Below are positions 1 to 7,834 of a stretch of DNA of 16,514 nt, one piece after another. The position numbers were made by a program, and so were the translations under genes. The stretch is from Victivallales bacterium (GTDB taxonomy: Bacteria > Verrucomicrobiota > Lentisphaeria > Oligosphaerales > Oligosphaeraceae). How positions within the stretch are numbered: the first letter of the stretch is position 1; each line of letters starts with the position of its first letter. The notes under the pieces were generated by a model. It searched no databases and was not told where the DNA came from. It was given only the letters and a program-made list of their open reading frames with translations. The stretch is taken from NCBI GenBank assembly GCA_017615955.1, contig JAFZZD010000851.1, positions 1 through 16,514 on the forward strand, in the 5' to 3' direction.

Positions 1-1
1 A

Positions 2-109
2 GCGCGGGACGCGCTGGCTATCTCCAACTGTACAGGTGAACATAGTATTGTACGTGCCCAGGGCTACAAAACTTTAAATGCGGATTATAGTATGGCGACT
101 TTTATGTAA
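2..109 (+). CDS. possible C-terminal fragment of an upstream gene (partial)
   Basis: This frame is open from the window edge to a TAA at 107-109 and would encode about 35 residues ending in ...NADYSMATFM. I do not recognise the family. It is proposed only because the next gene has a good internal ATG at 132, which would leave a normal 22-bp operon gap after this stop. The other two + strand frames are also open for short distances here, ending near 39 and 74, so the frame choice is weak. A longer upstream sequence would settle it. Confidence 0.3.
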   Translation, partial: ARDALAISNCTGEHSIVRAQGYKTLNADYSMATFM

Positions 110-1409
110 TTTTGGTTTACGATGGTGTACAATGGGACTTTCTGAATTATTCAATGGAATCCGTGTTTTTTGGGACAGGAACATTGGCTCCAAGCTGAGT
201 TTCCGTTCCTGGCGGAAGCGTTTCTACCGCCAGTGGGAGGAACAGCGCCGAAAGAAATGCCTGGATTCTTTCAATCAAAGGCATCTGCTGATATTGCCGT
301 CCGATTTGAAGATGGCAATCGGCTCCAGAGGCGACGAGGCGATGATCATGGCCGTGGCCGCCGCCCATGATGGGTGGACCATCGCTGTACTGGCAGAGAC
401 GGACGAGGCCGCAGGCCTCATTGAAGAACATGGCTGGCTGCCCATAAAAGTCAAGACAGGGCGCTGTCCGCTGGATGTGCTTATGCAGGCCGCCAGGGAT
501 TTCAAGCCCGAGAGGGCGCTTGTCCTGGGCGCCGATGTGATGGACGGCTACTATTCCCCAAAGGTCAGCATGATCCAGCTGGCAATGACTGACCTGCTGC
601 GCAACGAGGGCATTCGCACTAGCCTTACCAGCTTCAGCCTTAATCCAGATGTGGAACGCAACGTGGTGGAGGCGTTCAGGCGTCTGCCACCAAAGAATGA
701 ACTTACCATAAGGGACCCCGTTTCACTGGAGCGGTTCAAGAAGATGTGTGGCCGCGATGCAAGGCTTGTGGCGGATGTGGCCTTCCTCCTGAAACCAAAT
801 GAAGACTTTCCGCTTTACAAAAAGGTGCTGGAATGGAAGTCCCAGGGCGAGGGCTTTCTCCTGGCCGTGAACTTCAGCACCATGCTTTTGCGGCAGCCCA
901 CCGAGGAACAGCTTGAGGAGCAGAGAAGCGCAATGGCCTCTCTGCTGAATATGCTTCTGGAAAAACGCAACTGCCGCCTTCTGCTCATACCCCATGACTA
1001 CAGGGAGGACTGCGGGGACTATGCCATGCTCAAGTCCATCTGCGCCAGGCTGCATTGTCAGGAACGGGTGTTTTTCGCAGGGGACAAGCTGGGCGCCGCG
1101 CAGCTCAAGGCACTGGTGGGAATCGCAGATGCGCTGCTGACCGCCCGAATGCATCTCTCCATCGCCATGCTCTCCTTCGCCAAGCCAATCTGCGCCTTCG
1201 ACTACCAGGGAAAATTCCAGGGACTTTACCGGCATTTCGACTACGATGAAAAATATCTGCTGGAAAATCCCGCACCTGCCAATGTGGAGGAGCAATACGG
1301 CATAGTTTGCTCTTTTCTTGACGAATGCCCCTCCTTGCAGAGAAAATTGGCGCAACGCCTGCCTGGCATCATGAAAATGGCCGAGGAAAATCTGGACTTC
1401 ACATTATGA
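78..1409 (+). CDS. polysaccharide pyruvyl transferase family protein
   Basis: Likely adds a pyruvyl ketal, or a related group, to a sugar of a surface polysaccharide in the cytoplasm. The 443-aa reading shows the family layout. A basic N-terminal helix is followed by a first Rossmann-like half with GSRGDEA near residue 83 and VLGADVMDGYY near 149. The segment RDPVSLERF near 212 and VADVAFLL follow. The second half has LIPHDYRED near 303-310 and the characteristic TARMHLSIAML...KPICAFDYQGKFQG block from about 355. The start is uncertain: ATG 78 gives the longest form, but ATG 132 (residue 19) removes an odd Cys/Trp-rich leader and avoids overlapping a possible upstream gene. Neither start has a strong Shine-Dalgarno. 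The stop overlaps the next gene's start as ATGA, which implies translational coupling. Family assignment is by motif recognition; the exact acceptor sugar cannot be told. Confidence 0.82.
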   Translation: MRIIVWRLLCNFGLRWCTMGLSELFNGIRVFWDRNIGSKLSFRSWRKRFYRQWEEQRRKKCLDSFNQRHLLILPSDLKMAIGSRGDEAMIMAVAAAHDGWTIAVLAETDEAAGLIEEHGWLPIKVKTGRCPLDVLMQAARDFKPERALVLGADVMDGYYSPKVSMIQLAMTDLLRNEGIRTSLTSFSLNPDVERNVVEAFRRLPPKNELTIRDPVSLERFKKMCGRDARLVADVAFLLKPNEDFPLYKKVLEWKSQGEGFLLAVNFSTMLLRQPTEEQLEEQRSAMASLLNMLLEKRNCRLLLIPHDYREDCGDYAMLKSICARLHCQERVFFAGDKLGAAQLKALVGIADALLTARMHLSIAMLSFAKPICAFDYQGKFQGLYRHFDYDEKYLLENPAPANVEEQYGIVCSFLDECPSLQRKLAQRLPGIMKMAEENLDFTL

Positions 1410-2569
1410 ATATCTTGTATATTTGCACATTTCAGCCTGGGGACCTGTCGTCTGGAGCCGCGCAGCGCACCACATTGCTTTACGAGGCATTGGCTGAAAT
1501 GGGCGATGTATATACGGTGATTCCCGTGCGCAAAAAGCATCAGGAGAAGGTGGAAGCGGAGAAACGGATTGCCTGGCTTTCCTTGAACAAAGGCTGTCCA
1601 TTCTCCCATTTCATAAACCAGCTGTGCCGACAGAATCTTCTGGTGCTGGGCTATCATGCCAGCGGCGTCGTTCCAAGGCTGAAGGAAATCTGGCCCAATG
1701 TCAAGTTCGATTTTGGCGTGTGCCGCTATGCAGCCACTGCCTCCGTGGCGCGCCTGTGGCACTATATGCCCTGGTATCTGGATGTGGATGACCTGCCGCT
1801 GGAACTTTTCTCCACATTGCACAAGGATGTATTCCTGTTTTCTCTGAAAAAACGCCTTGTGCAATGGTATTCGAACTGGCTTTTTCAGCGTGCGAATGGC
1901 CTTTGGTTCGCAAACCCGCAGCAGGAGAAATTGCTCCCGAATGTGCCAAAGCGCTGTCTGCCAAACATCACGTTGAAGCAAGAACCCGCCAATGCCGCGC
2001 CCGCAGCGCATGGCCCTTCAATCTTCAGTGTGGGAAACCTTTCTTATGCCCCCAACGCGGAAGGCATAAGGCATTTTGTGCTTAACGTATGGCCACTGGT
2101 CCATAGGCAATGCCCCGAACTGGAATATAGGATTGGCGGCAAAGGACTGCCAGACGACGTGGCCGAGATATGCAAGAGGACACCTGGCGTCAAACTGCTG
2201 GGATTTGTGGAGGATTTGGCTGCGGAATACGCAGGCTCGCTCTTTGTCGTGGCACCTGTCTATGCTGGCGGCGGTACATGCATAAAGATACTCGAGGCCC
2301 TTTCATACGGGAGGCTCTGCATCTGCAATGCATTTGCCGCTCGTGGAATCGGCAAGGAGCAAGCTGGATTCAATTGCATTATCATCGCTGATAACGATGA
2401 GGACTTCGCAAAGAAGATAATCTATTTTGTACAGAATGACTCGGAAAGAGAGAAACTCCAGCAGCAGTGCCTGCCCTCCGACGAGGATTTGCTGAAGGCG
2501 CACCAGGACTTCAACAGGGCGGTTCTTGCTTTGCTGGCGGCAAAGTGCATTACTGAAACCTTGACATAG
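1406..2569 (+). CDS. glycosyltransferase, GT4-like (GT-B fold, group 1)
   Basis: Transfers a sugar from a nucleotide-sugar donor during surface glycan assembly, at the cytoplasm or inner membrane face. The protein is 387 aa when started at the ATG that overlaps the previous stop (ATGA); it begins MNILYICTFQPGDLSSGAAQRT, a typical GT-B N-terminal strand and glycine loop. A longer in-frame reading from 1325 would lie inside the pyruvyl transferase gene and has a non-family leader, so it is rejected. The C-terminal donor-binding half starts near residue 208 (SVGNLSYAPNAEGIRHF). It includes VKLLGFVEDL and the hallmark GGGTCIKILEALSYGRL from about 288, whose E in ILEA fits the EX7E-type donor-site region. 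Acceptor and sugar are unknown. It sits between the pyruvyl transferase and a GT2 enzyme, so all three probably modify one polymer. Confidence 0.87.
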   Translation: MNILYICTFQPGDLSSGAAQRTTLLYEALAEMGDVYTVIPVRKKHQEKVEAEKRIAWLSLNKGCPFSHFINQLCRQNLLVLGYHASGVVPRLKEIWPNVKFDFGVCRYAATASVARLWHYMPWYLDVDDLPLELFSTLHKDVFLFSLKKRLVQWYSNWLFQRANGLWFANPQQEKLLPNVPKRCLPNITLKQEPANAAPAAHGPSIFSVGNLSYAPNAEGIRHFVLNVWPLVHRQCPELEYRIGGKGLPDDVAEICKRTPGVKLLGFVEDLAAEYAGSLFVVAPVYAGGGTCIKILEALSYGRLCICNAFAARGIGKEQAGFNCIIIADNDEDFAKKIIYFVQNDSEREKLQQQCLPSDEDLLKAHQDFNRAVLALLAAKCITETLT

Positions 2570-2578
2570 AGAGCTATA

Positions 2579-3535
2579 ATGCCAGATGTATCAATCATAA
2601 TACCGTGCTTCAATGCGGAGGCGACTGTTTGCGGTGCACTGGATTCCGTCCTTGCACAAAGTTGCGGAAACTGGGAGGCCATCGTGGTGGATGACGCTTC
2701 CAGGGACAAGTCATGCCAGGTCGTCGGGGATTATGTCCAGCAGCACCAGGGGGCGAATGTCAGCTTGCATTGCCAGCCCCGGAATGGCGGCGTGTCAAAG
2801 GCTCGCAATACGGGAATGGAGTTGGCAACAGGCAAATATCTCGCCTTCCTGGATGCGGATGATTTGCTGGACTGCCGCTTCGTTGAAAAGACGCTGGATT
2901 GCGCAATGCGGGAAGGCGCGGATTTTGTCGCATGCAATGCGTTAAGGCGAGTTTCTGGCGAAGACAAGGGCGCCATATATCCCAATGGGCCAGAAACCTT
3001 GCTTGAAAAGGATGATTGCCTGCGCATTCAAGACCATAAATACCTGGCTTTCTTCGATACCTGCTGGGCCAAGCTCTATTCAAAAGATTTCCTATGCAAA
3101 AATAGCATCACATTTATGCATGGCATGATATTTGGTGAAGATACTTTATTTACAAATACTGCATTAATAAAGTCTGCCAGGACTGCTGTCATGGGAGATT
3201 ACATCGGATATGTCTATACGGAAGGGCAGGCATCAGCCAGCAAGGTCATCGATGTGGAAGGGCGTCTGCGTAATCTGCGTTGCTATATTGAGGAGTTTGC
3301 AAGGCAAGTTCCAGAGGAGGGCAGGGGACTTCTATGCAGAAAATGCCTTGAGTACGTCTGTGTAATCAAAAAGCACGGCGGGCAAAAACGCAAGGTGCTC
3401 CTGAAGGAATTGCTTGCCTCAAAACTCTGGAAAGACATGATATTTCCCGTTGTTGCCAAATACGGCAGGTTCCGGCATCGTCTTGTGGCAAGGCTTCTGG
3501 ACATGGGCTTCCTGACAGCCATTTGCCAGTGGTAG
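2579..3535 (+). CDS. glycosyltransferase family 2 protein (GT-A fold)
   Basis: An inverting GT2-type sugar transferase acting in the same glycan pathway as its upstream neighbours. The 318-aa protein opens with the nucleotide-sugar binding fold: VSIIIPCFNAE at 4-14, VVDDASRD around 35-42 with the UDP-contacting Asp pair, NGGVSKARNTGME, and the metal-binding DxD as LDADD at 91-95. A later FGEDTLF (185-191) supplies the GED-type acidic residues expected near the acceptor site. The segment WAKLYSKDFL just before it is also typical. No membrane helix is obvious, so it is probably soluble or peripheral. Only 9 bp separate it from the previous stop, with a modest AGAG-type ribosome site. It is the last gene of the cluster; a repeat-rich intergenic region follows. 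Confidence 0.9.
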   Translation: MPDVSIIIPCFNAEATVCGALDSVLAQSCGNWEAIVVDDASRDKSCQVVGDYVQQHQGANVSLHCQPRNGGVSKARNTGMELATGKYLAFLDADDLLDCRFVEKTLDCAMREGADFVACNALRRVSGEDKGAIYPNGPETLLEKDDCLRIQDHKYLAFFDTCWAKLYSKDFLCKNSITFMHGMIFGEDTLFTNTALIKSARTAVMGDYIGYVYTEGQASASKVIDVEGRLRNLRCYIEEFARQVPEEGRGLLCRKCLEYVCVIKKHGGQKRKVLLKELLASKLWKDMIFPVVAKYGRFRHRLVARLLDMGFLTAICQW

Positions 3536-3587
3536 GATTTCCGTTGTTCTGCGGAGATAATGTCCCCTTCCCGTGATGGGGCGTTTT

Positions 3588-3820
3588 CCATACGCCACTG
3601 GCGTCCATGTGAGCGCCGAAGCGACGCTCACTCAAGTTGGGCAACTTGAATGATTTTATCCGTTGGACCTTCGCACGGGTCGGCCAACCTGTACTTTGTC
3701 CAACAGGCGAAAACGAACAAGTCGGCCAACCTGTGCATTGTCCAACAGGCGAAAATGAACAAGTTGGCCAACCTGAGTGGGCACCGCTTCGGTGCCCACA
3801 TGGACGCAAGCGGCGTATGG
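3588..3820. repeat. composite inverted-repeat element with 61-bp arms
   Basis: The left arm (3588-3648) and the reverse complement of the right arm (3760-3820) align over 61 nt with 9 differences and no gaps, by hand count. Each arm is itself built of small palindromes. Hairpin 3609-3631 has stem GTGAGCG/CGCTCAC, and hairpin 3777-3799 is a perfect 10-bp stem GTGGGCACCG/CGGTGCCCAC with loop CTT. A CAAGTTG...CAACTTG-type palindrome lies at the inner edge of each arm. Several differences between the hairpins are compensatory, so base pairing is kept. The element fills most of the 433-bp gap between the GT2 gene and the secretion operon. No convincing gene lies in it. It resembles a mobile palindromic element or MITE, but no transposase ends or target duplication were identified. 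Confidence 0.85.
3679..3775. repeat. 42-bp tandem direct repeat, about 2.3 copies
   Basis: Copy 1 is 3679-3720, copy 2 is 3721-3762, and a truncated third copy runs 3763-3775 into the right inverted arm. Each copy starts G-T-C/T-GGCCAACCTG and continues through TTGTCCAACAGGCGAAAA. The copies differ at only a few positions. The unit length is divisible by three, so spurious ORFs run through it on both strands with a 14-residue period. It forms the loop of the larger inverted-repeat element. Confidence 0.9.
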
Positions 3821-3892
3821 AGACTGCCCGAGTACCCCCTTGCGTATTTTTTGAGTAAATACATGGTTTGCATTACAAAAAAGCAAAGAGTC

Positions 3893-3922
3893 TTGTATAT
3901 TACCCAAGTTTTAGTCTATGCT
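3893..3922 (+). promoter_or_regulatory. possible sigma-70-type promoter for the secretion operon
   Basis: A -35-like TTGTAT (3893-3898) and a -10-like TATGCT (3917-3922) are separated by 18 bp, about 47 bp before the ATG at 3969. The stretch from about 3850 to 3968 is clearly more AT-rich than its surroundings, as expected for a promoter leader. The hexamers are imperfect and the organism's sigma consensus is unknown, so this is only a candidate. A good AGGAG (3959-3963) stands 5 nt before the start codon. Confidence 0.28.
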
Positions 3923-3968
3923 ATTGAAAAGTGCGCGATTTTCAGGCAACACATAATCAGGAGTCATA

Positions 3969-6515
3969 ATGGCAGCAGAGGATAGGAGTGGTTTGCAGTG
4001 CCTTCAGGCATTGTTCTCGCAAGTGAGGCATGGTGTAAACTTTGTCGCCTTGATCAATGACGATTTGCTAAAGGAATATGCCGAGAAGCCGTCTGATGTG
4101 CTGTTGAAGCTGGCGGAGGAGCAGCAGCTGCGCCCTGAGCTGGTGCCCAGCCTGGAGGCTCTGGAGAATTATGTAGGCCCTATCCTGGCCCGCAAGAGCA
4201 GCGGCACTTGGATCATAATCGCCAACAGCAGGCAGCTCGTCAAGGAAGACAAGGTGTCATTCGTTGACCCCACCCAGGGCAACAAGATGCTCCAGGGAGA
4301 CAAGCAGGCATTGCTGGGCCAGCTTGGAAACGAATACATTCTTTTCCGCAATCTCGCGCAGGTGGATGCCGCCAAGCAGACCCGTCTCACTTCATTCGTC
4401 CTCATCGCAAAGCACAACAACTGTGCCGTCGATATCAGGGAACTCATGCATGAATATGCGGTGGGCGATGAGGAGGTCAGGGAGAATCTGTTCCGCCATA
4501 TAGCCACCGAGAACGGCTTCAAGGTCAAGACCGTCAAACTCTCATGGAAGAAGATGCAGGACAGCCTGACCATAGTGCCATTCATCGCCATCAAGAAGGA
4601 CGGCAGCTACGCCGTGTTCAGCGGTATGAAAAAGGAGGAGGATGGCACATTCCGCGCCGCTTTCGTGGACCCATCCTCCCCGCAGTTCAATACACCTGAC
4701 AAATTCATATTCTACACCCAGGAGCAGTATGAGGAGGAATACAGCGGTAAGTTCGTCCTGCTCAAGAAGGAATACAAGCTGACGGACGAGAACCAGCCCT
4801 TCAGTCTGCGCTGGTTCATCCCCGAATTCATTCGCAACAAGGGCGTGTTCGGCATGATCGCCCTTATGGTGGCCATGCTCTCGATCTTCTCGCTGATCGT
4901 GCCATTGTTCTTCCAGATTGTGGTGGACAAGGTGCTGGTCAACCAGGCCTACAATACCTTGAACGTGCTGGGAATAGGCATTGTGGTGGTCATCCTGTTC
5001 AATGCGCTGGTAAGCTACGTGCGCAGCTATCTCCTGCTTTTCGCCACCAACAAAATAGACATATCCACGGCCACTAAGACTTTTACCCACCTTATGAGAC
5101 TGCCGGTGGACTTCTTTGACAGAATCCCCTCCGGCGTACTGCTGAAGCACATGCAGCAGACAGAGAAAATCAGGGGCTTCCTCTCGGGGCAGCTGTTCTT
5201 CACTATCCTGGATGTGCTGTCCCTTTGCATTTTCTTCCCGTTCCTCCTGCTCTACAGCCCCACCTTGACCTTTGTGGTGCTGGGCTTCTCCGTGCTTATG
5301 GCGCTGGTCATAGCCAGCCTCATAAAGCCATTCCAGCGCCGTCTGGACGAGTTGTACCAGGCGGAAGGAAAACGGCAGAGCATGCTGGTGGAGTCCATCC
5401 ACGGCGTCAAGACTGTCAAGTCCCTGGCATTGGAACCCGTCGAGAAGAAGATATGGGATGATTCCACCGCATACGCCATCAAGTCATATTTCCGCGTGGG
5501 CAAAATCTCCATGATTGCCCAGAGCATAAGCCACATGCTGGAAATGCTGATGACAATCTGCGTGATATGGCTTGGCGCACATCTGGTGTTCGACCATGTG
5601 ATTACCATTGGCGCATTGATTGCCTTCCAGATGCTGGCCAACAGAGTTACTGGCCCACTGGTGAAAATGGTGGGACTCATACACGAGTACCAGCAGATTG
5701 CGCTGTCAGTGCGCATGTTGGGCGTGGTGATGAACACGCCGGCTGAACCTGCGGGCGGCGGCGTGCGGAACCAGATCCGTGGCCAGATTGAATTCGAGAG
5801 TGTCAGTTTCCGCTACCAGCCTGACCTGCCTTTCGTGGTGAAGGATTTCAATCTGGGCATACCTGCAGGAAGCACGGTGGGCTTCGTGGGGCGTTCCGGT
5901 TCAGGAAAGACCACCGTCACAAAGCTGCTGCAGTCACTGTATCCAGTCACACAGGGTCTCATCAAAGTGGACGGCATCGATATTCGTGAACTGGACAAGG
6001 CGCACCTGCGCCGCAACATAGGCGTGGTGCTTCAGGAAAACTATTTCTTCAGCGGGTCAGTCAGGGAAAACATCTCGCTTCCGAAGCAGAACGCGACTCT
6101 GGAGGAAATCATCTACGCCTCAAAACTGGCGGGCGCCGATGAGTTCGTGCAGAAGCTGCCACGTGGATATGACACCATACTTGAGGAGAACGCCTCCAAC
6201 CTGTCTGGCGGGCAGAAGCAGCGCCTGGCAATCGCCCGTGCACTGCTGACTAATCCGCCTATCTTGATTTTCGATGAGGCCACCAGCGCCCTTGACCCGG
6301 AAAGCGAGGAGGTCATTCGCAGAAACCTGAGGAACATAGCCCGTGGACGGACGGTTCTCATCGTCTCCCACAGGCTCAGCATTGTCAGCCATGCGGACAA
6401 GATCGTGGTGCTGGACAAGGGCGAAATCACCGGCTTTGGAACGCATAAGGAACTTATTTCCAAGCCTGGCATCTACCGCGAATTCTGGAACCAGCAAATG
6501 AGAGTGGAGGATTAA
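3969..6515 (+). CDS. type I secretion ABC exporter with two degenerate C39-like domains
   Basis: Inner-membrane ATPase/permease of an HlyB/LapB-like type I secretion system, expected to drive export of an unfolded protein through an HlyD adaptor and a TolC-like pore. At 848 aa it is longer than the usual 700-720. The extra length is a second N-terminal domain. Residues ~6-127 and ~137-268 each read as a C39-peptidase-like fold. The DCG-type cysteine position is RSG (S7) in the first and RLT in the second, and the histidine position is W81 and Y214, so both should be proteolytically dead substrate-docking domains. Transmembrane helices run from about 295 to 590. The ATPase has Walker A GRSGSGKTT (641-649), Q-loop Q689, signature LSGGQ (745-749), Walker B ILIFDE (765-770), SALD and switch H801. 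The start has AGGAG 5 nt upstream. The adaptor gene follows after 5 bp. Confidence 0.94.
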   Translation: MAAEDRSGLQCLQALFSQVRHGVNFVALINDDLLKEYAEKPSDVLLKLAEEQQLRPELVPSLEALENYVGPILARKSSGTWIIIANSRQLVKEDKVSFVDPTQGNKMLQGDKQALLGQLGNEYILFRNLAQVDAAKQTRLTSFVLIAKHNNCAVDIRELMHEYAVGDEEVRENLFRHIATENGFKVKTVKLSWKKMQDSLTIVPFIAIKKDGSYAVFSGMKKEEDGTFRAAFVDPSSPQFNTPDKFIFYTQEQYEEEYSGKFVLLKKEYKLTDENQPFSLRWFIPEFIRNKGVFGMIALMVAMLSIFSLIVPLFFQIVVDKVLVNQAYNTLNVLGIGIVVVILFNALVSYVRSYLLLFATNKIDISTATKTFTHLMRLPVDFFDRIPSGVLLKHMQQTEKIRGFLSGQLFFTILDVLSLCIFFPFLLLYSPTLTFVVLGFSVLMALVIASLIKPFQRRLDELYQAEGKRQSMLVESIHGVKTVKSLALEPVEKKIWDDSTAYAIKSYFRVGKISMIAQSISHMLEMLMTICVIWLGAHLVFDHVITIGALIAFQMLANRVTGPLVKMVGLIHEYQQIALSVRMLGVVMNTPAEPAGGGVRNQIRGQIEFESVSFRYQPDLPFVVKDFNLGIPAGSTVGFVGRSGSGKTTVTKLLQSLYPVTQGLIKVDGIDIRELDKAHLRRNIGVVLQENYFFSGSVRENISLPKQNATLEEIIYASKLAGADEFVQKLPRGYDTILEENASNLSGGQKQRLAIARALLTNPPILIFDEATSALDPESEEVIRRNLRNIARGRTVLIVSHRLSIVSHADKIVVLDKGEITGFGTHKELISKPGIYREFWNQQMRVED

Positions 6516-6520
6516 GGACA

Positions 6521-7834
6521 ATGAAAGACAATACTCCTGCCGAAGTGATTGAGTTCCAGCCCGATGCGCTGGAGATACGTAACGCGCGTCTGCCATGGGG
6601 CATAAGACTCAGCGTGTGGATCCCATTCCTGCTGCTTGTCCTGGCGATTGTATGGGCATTCGTCGCACAGGTGGATGTGGTGGTTCAAAGCACGGGCACG
6701 CTGGTGACCGACCAGCAGACCATCGTCATGAAGCCCCTTGAACGCTCCGTCATCCAGAGCGTCAACGTCAAAATCGGGGACATCGTGGCGAAGGACCAGA
6801 TCTTGATTACATTCGACCCCACAATAAACAGGGCCGAGGCCGAACGGCTGGACAATGAGATGAAGGCTCTACAGGCGGAACTTTCCCGCCTTCAGGCGGA
6901 GTTCTACAACAGAAAATACGAAGGTGGCAAGACGCAGTTCGAAAACTGGCAGATGACCATCTTCAGCCAGCGGCAGGAATACTACCAGGAGAGAATGAAC
7001 TACTTCGGCGAGGCCATGTCCCAGATTCGCGCCTCCATGAAAAGCAGGAAGGACAGCCTGGCAAAGCAACGCGAAAGGCTGGAGGCAATCAAGGGACTTG
7101 AGGAAATCTTCAAGAAACTTCAGGAAAAGGGCGCGGCTCCCATGAAAGAGTACATTGAGATGTCCATCAGCCGTATGGAAATGGAAAGCACAGTTGACCA
7201 GTTGGAAAACGACCTCCTGGAGCTGCAGCACAGGCTGGGCACCACCCAGGCTGAGAAGAATTCCTTCATACAGCAGTGGAGAAACAGCATTGCCGAGGAT
7301 ATGGTGAAGGTGGACAGGACCTTAGCCTCCACCAGCAAGGAATACGAGAAGGTGGAGCAGCTTATTGAATATGTGCACTTGAAGGCACCCTGCGAATGCG
7401 TCGTCCACGAGATTGCGGACTTCTCGCCTGGCTCGGCAGTGCGGGAGGCGGAGGCACTGATTACACTAGTGCCATTGGAAGGCAATATCGAACTGGAGGC
7501 GGAAGTGCGCCCCCTTGACATCGGAAAGGTCACGCCTGGTGCAAATGCCCGCGTCAAGCTGACGGCGTACCCGTTCCAGAAGCATGGCACGCTGGGCGGC
7601 GTGGTGCGCAACATTTCCGAAAACACATTGCAGAAAAACATGGGCGCACAGCATATTACCTACTACCGCGCTCGCGTCACCCTGAACGGCAAGCTTCATG
7701 GCGTGAAGGACAGCTTCCGCCTCATTCCTGGCATGGAGGCGCAATGCGAAATCAAGTGCGGCAGACGCCGCGTAATCGAATATGTGCTGTACCCGTTGAT
7801 CAAGGCCCTGGATGAGGCTGCAAGGGAGCCGTAG
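6521..7834 (+). CDS. HlyD-family type I secretion periplasmic adaptor
   Basis: Membrane-fusion protein that links the ABC exporter to an outer-membrane channel. The 437-aa protein has a short cytosolic N-terminus and one transmembrane helix at ~30-50 (WIPFLLLVLAIVWAF). A split lipoyl/barrel domain follows (first part ~52-100: QSTGTLV...VKIGDIVAKDQILITFDPT). A long alpha-helical coiled-coil hairpin spans ~103-300. The lipoyl/barrel part then returns (VHLKAPCECVVHEI...PGSAVREAEALITLVPLE). The end carries the family signature LIPGMEAQCEIKCGRRRVIEYVLYPLIKAL. AAGGA overlaps the upstream stop codon, so it is certainly co-transcribed and probably coupled to the exporter. Its last 35 bp overlap, antisense, the 3' end of the transposase gene on the other strand. 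No TolC-like gene or repeat-toxin substrate is nearby. Confidence 0.95.
   Translation: MKDNTPAEVIEFQPDALEIRNARLPWGIRLSVWIPFLLLVLAIVWAFVAQVDVVVQSTGTLVTDQQTIVMKPLERSVIQSVNVKIGDIVAKDQILITFDPTINRAEAERLDNEMKALQAELSRLQAEFYNRKYEGGKTQFENWQMTIFSQRQEYYQERMNYFGEAMSQIRASMKSRKDSLAKQRERLEAIKGLEEIFKKLQEKGAAPMKEYIEMSISRMEMESTVDQLENDLLELQHRLGTTQAEKNSFIQQWRNSIAEDMVKVDRTLASTSKEYEKVEQLIEYVHLKAPCECVVHEIADFSPGSAVREAEALITLVPLEGNIELEAEVRPLDIGKVTPGANARVKLTAYPFQKHGTLGGVVRNISENTLQKNMGAQHITYYRARVTLNGKLHGVKDSFRLIPGMEAQCEIKCGRRRVIEYVLYPLIKALDEAAREP

Noticed and set aside
723..1355. Long minus-strand ORF (210 codons) antisense to the pyruvyl transferase gene
   Set aside because: The sense strand carries clear family motifs. 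The antisense product is His/Gln-rich with no recognisable features and is an ordinary shadow ORF.
1325..1405. N-terminal extension of the GT4 enzyme to an upstream ATG at 1325
   Set aside because: It would lie within the pyruvyl transferase gene and adds 27 residues unlike GT-B N-termini. ATG 1406 gives the usual start and an ATGA overlap.
3564..3587. Rho-independent terminator after the GT2 gene
   Set aside because: The CCCC/GGGG stem is only 4 bp with a 10-nt loop, followed by CGTTTT. This is too weak to call, although some termination may be provided by the larger hairpins that follow.
3656..3907. Minus-strand ORF of 83 codons with a 14-residue repeat (LVHFRLLDNAQVGR-like)
   Set aside because: The repeat is only the translation of the 42-bp DNA tandem repeat, whose length is a multiple of three. 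Other frames on both strands are equally open, there is no ribosome site, and the composition is unlike a real protein.
4542..5402. Long minus-strand ORF (286 codons) antisense to the ABC exporter
   Set aside because: Its product is His/Gln/Glu-rich low-complexity sequence, typical of antisense of a membrane-protein gene. The sense frame is a confident exporter.
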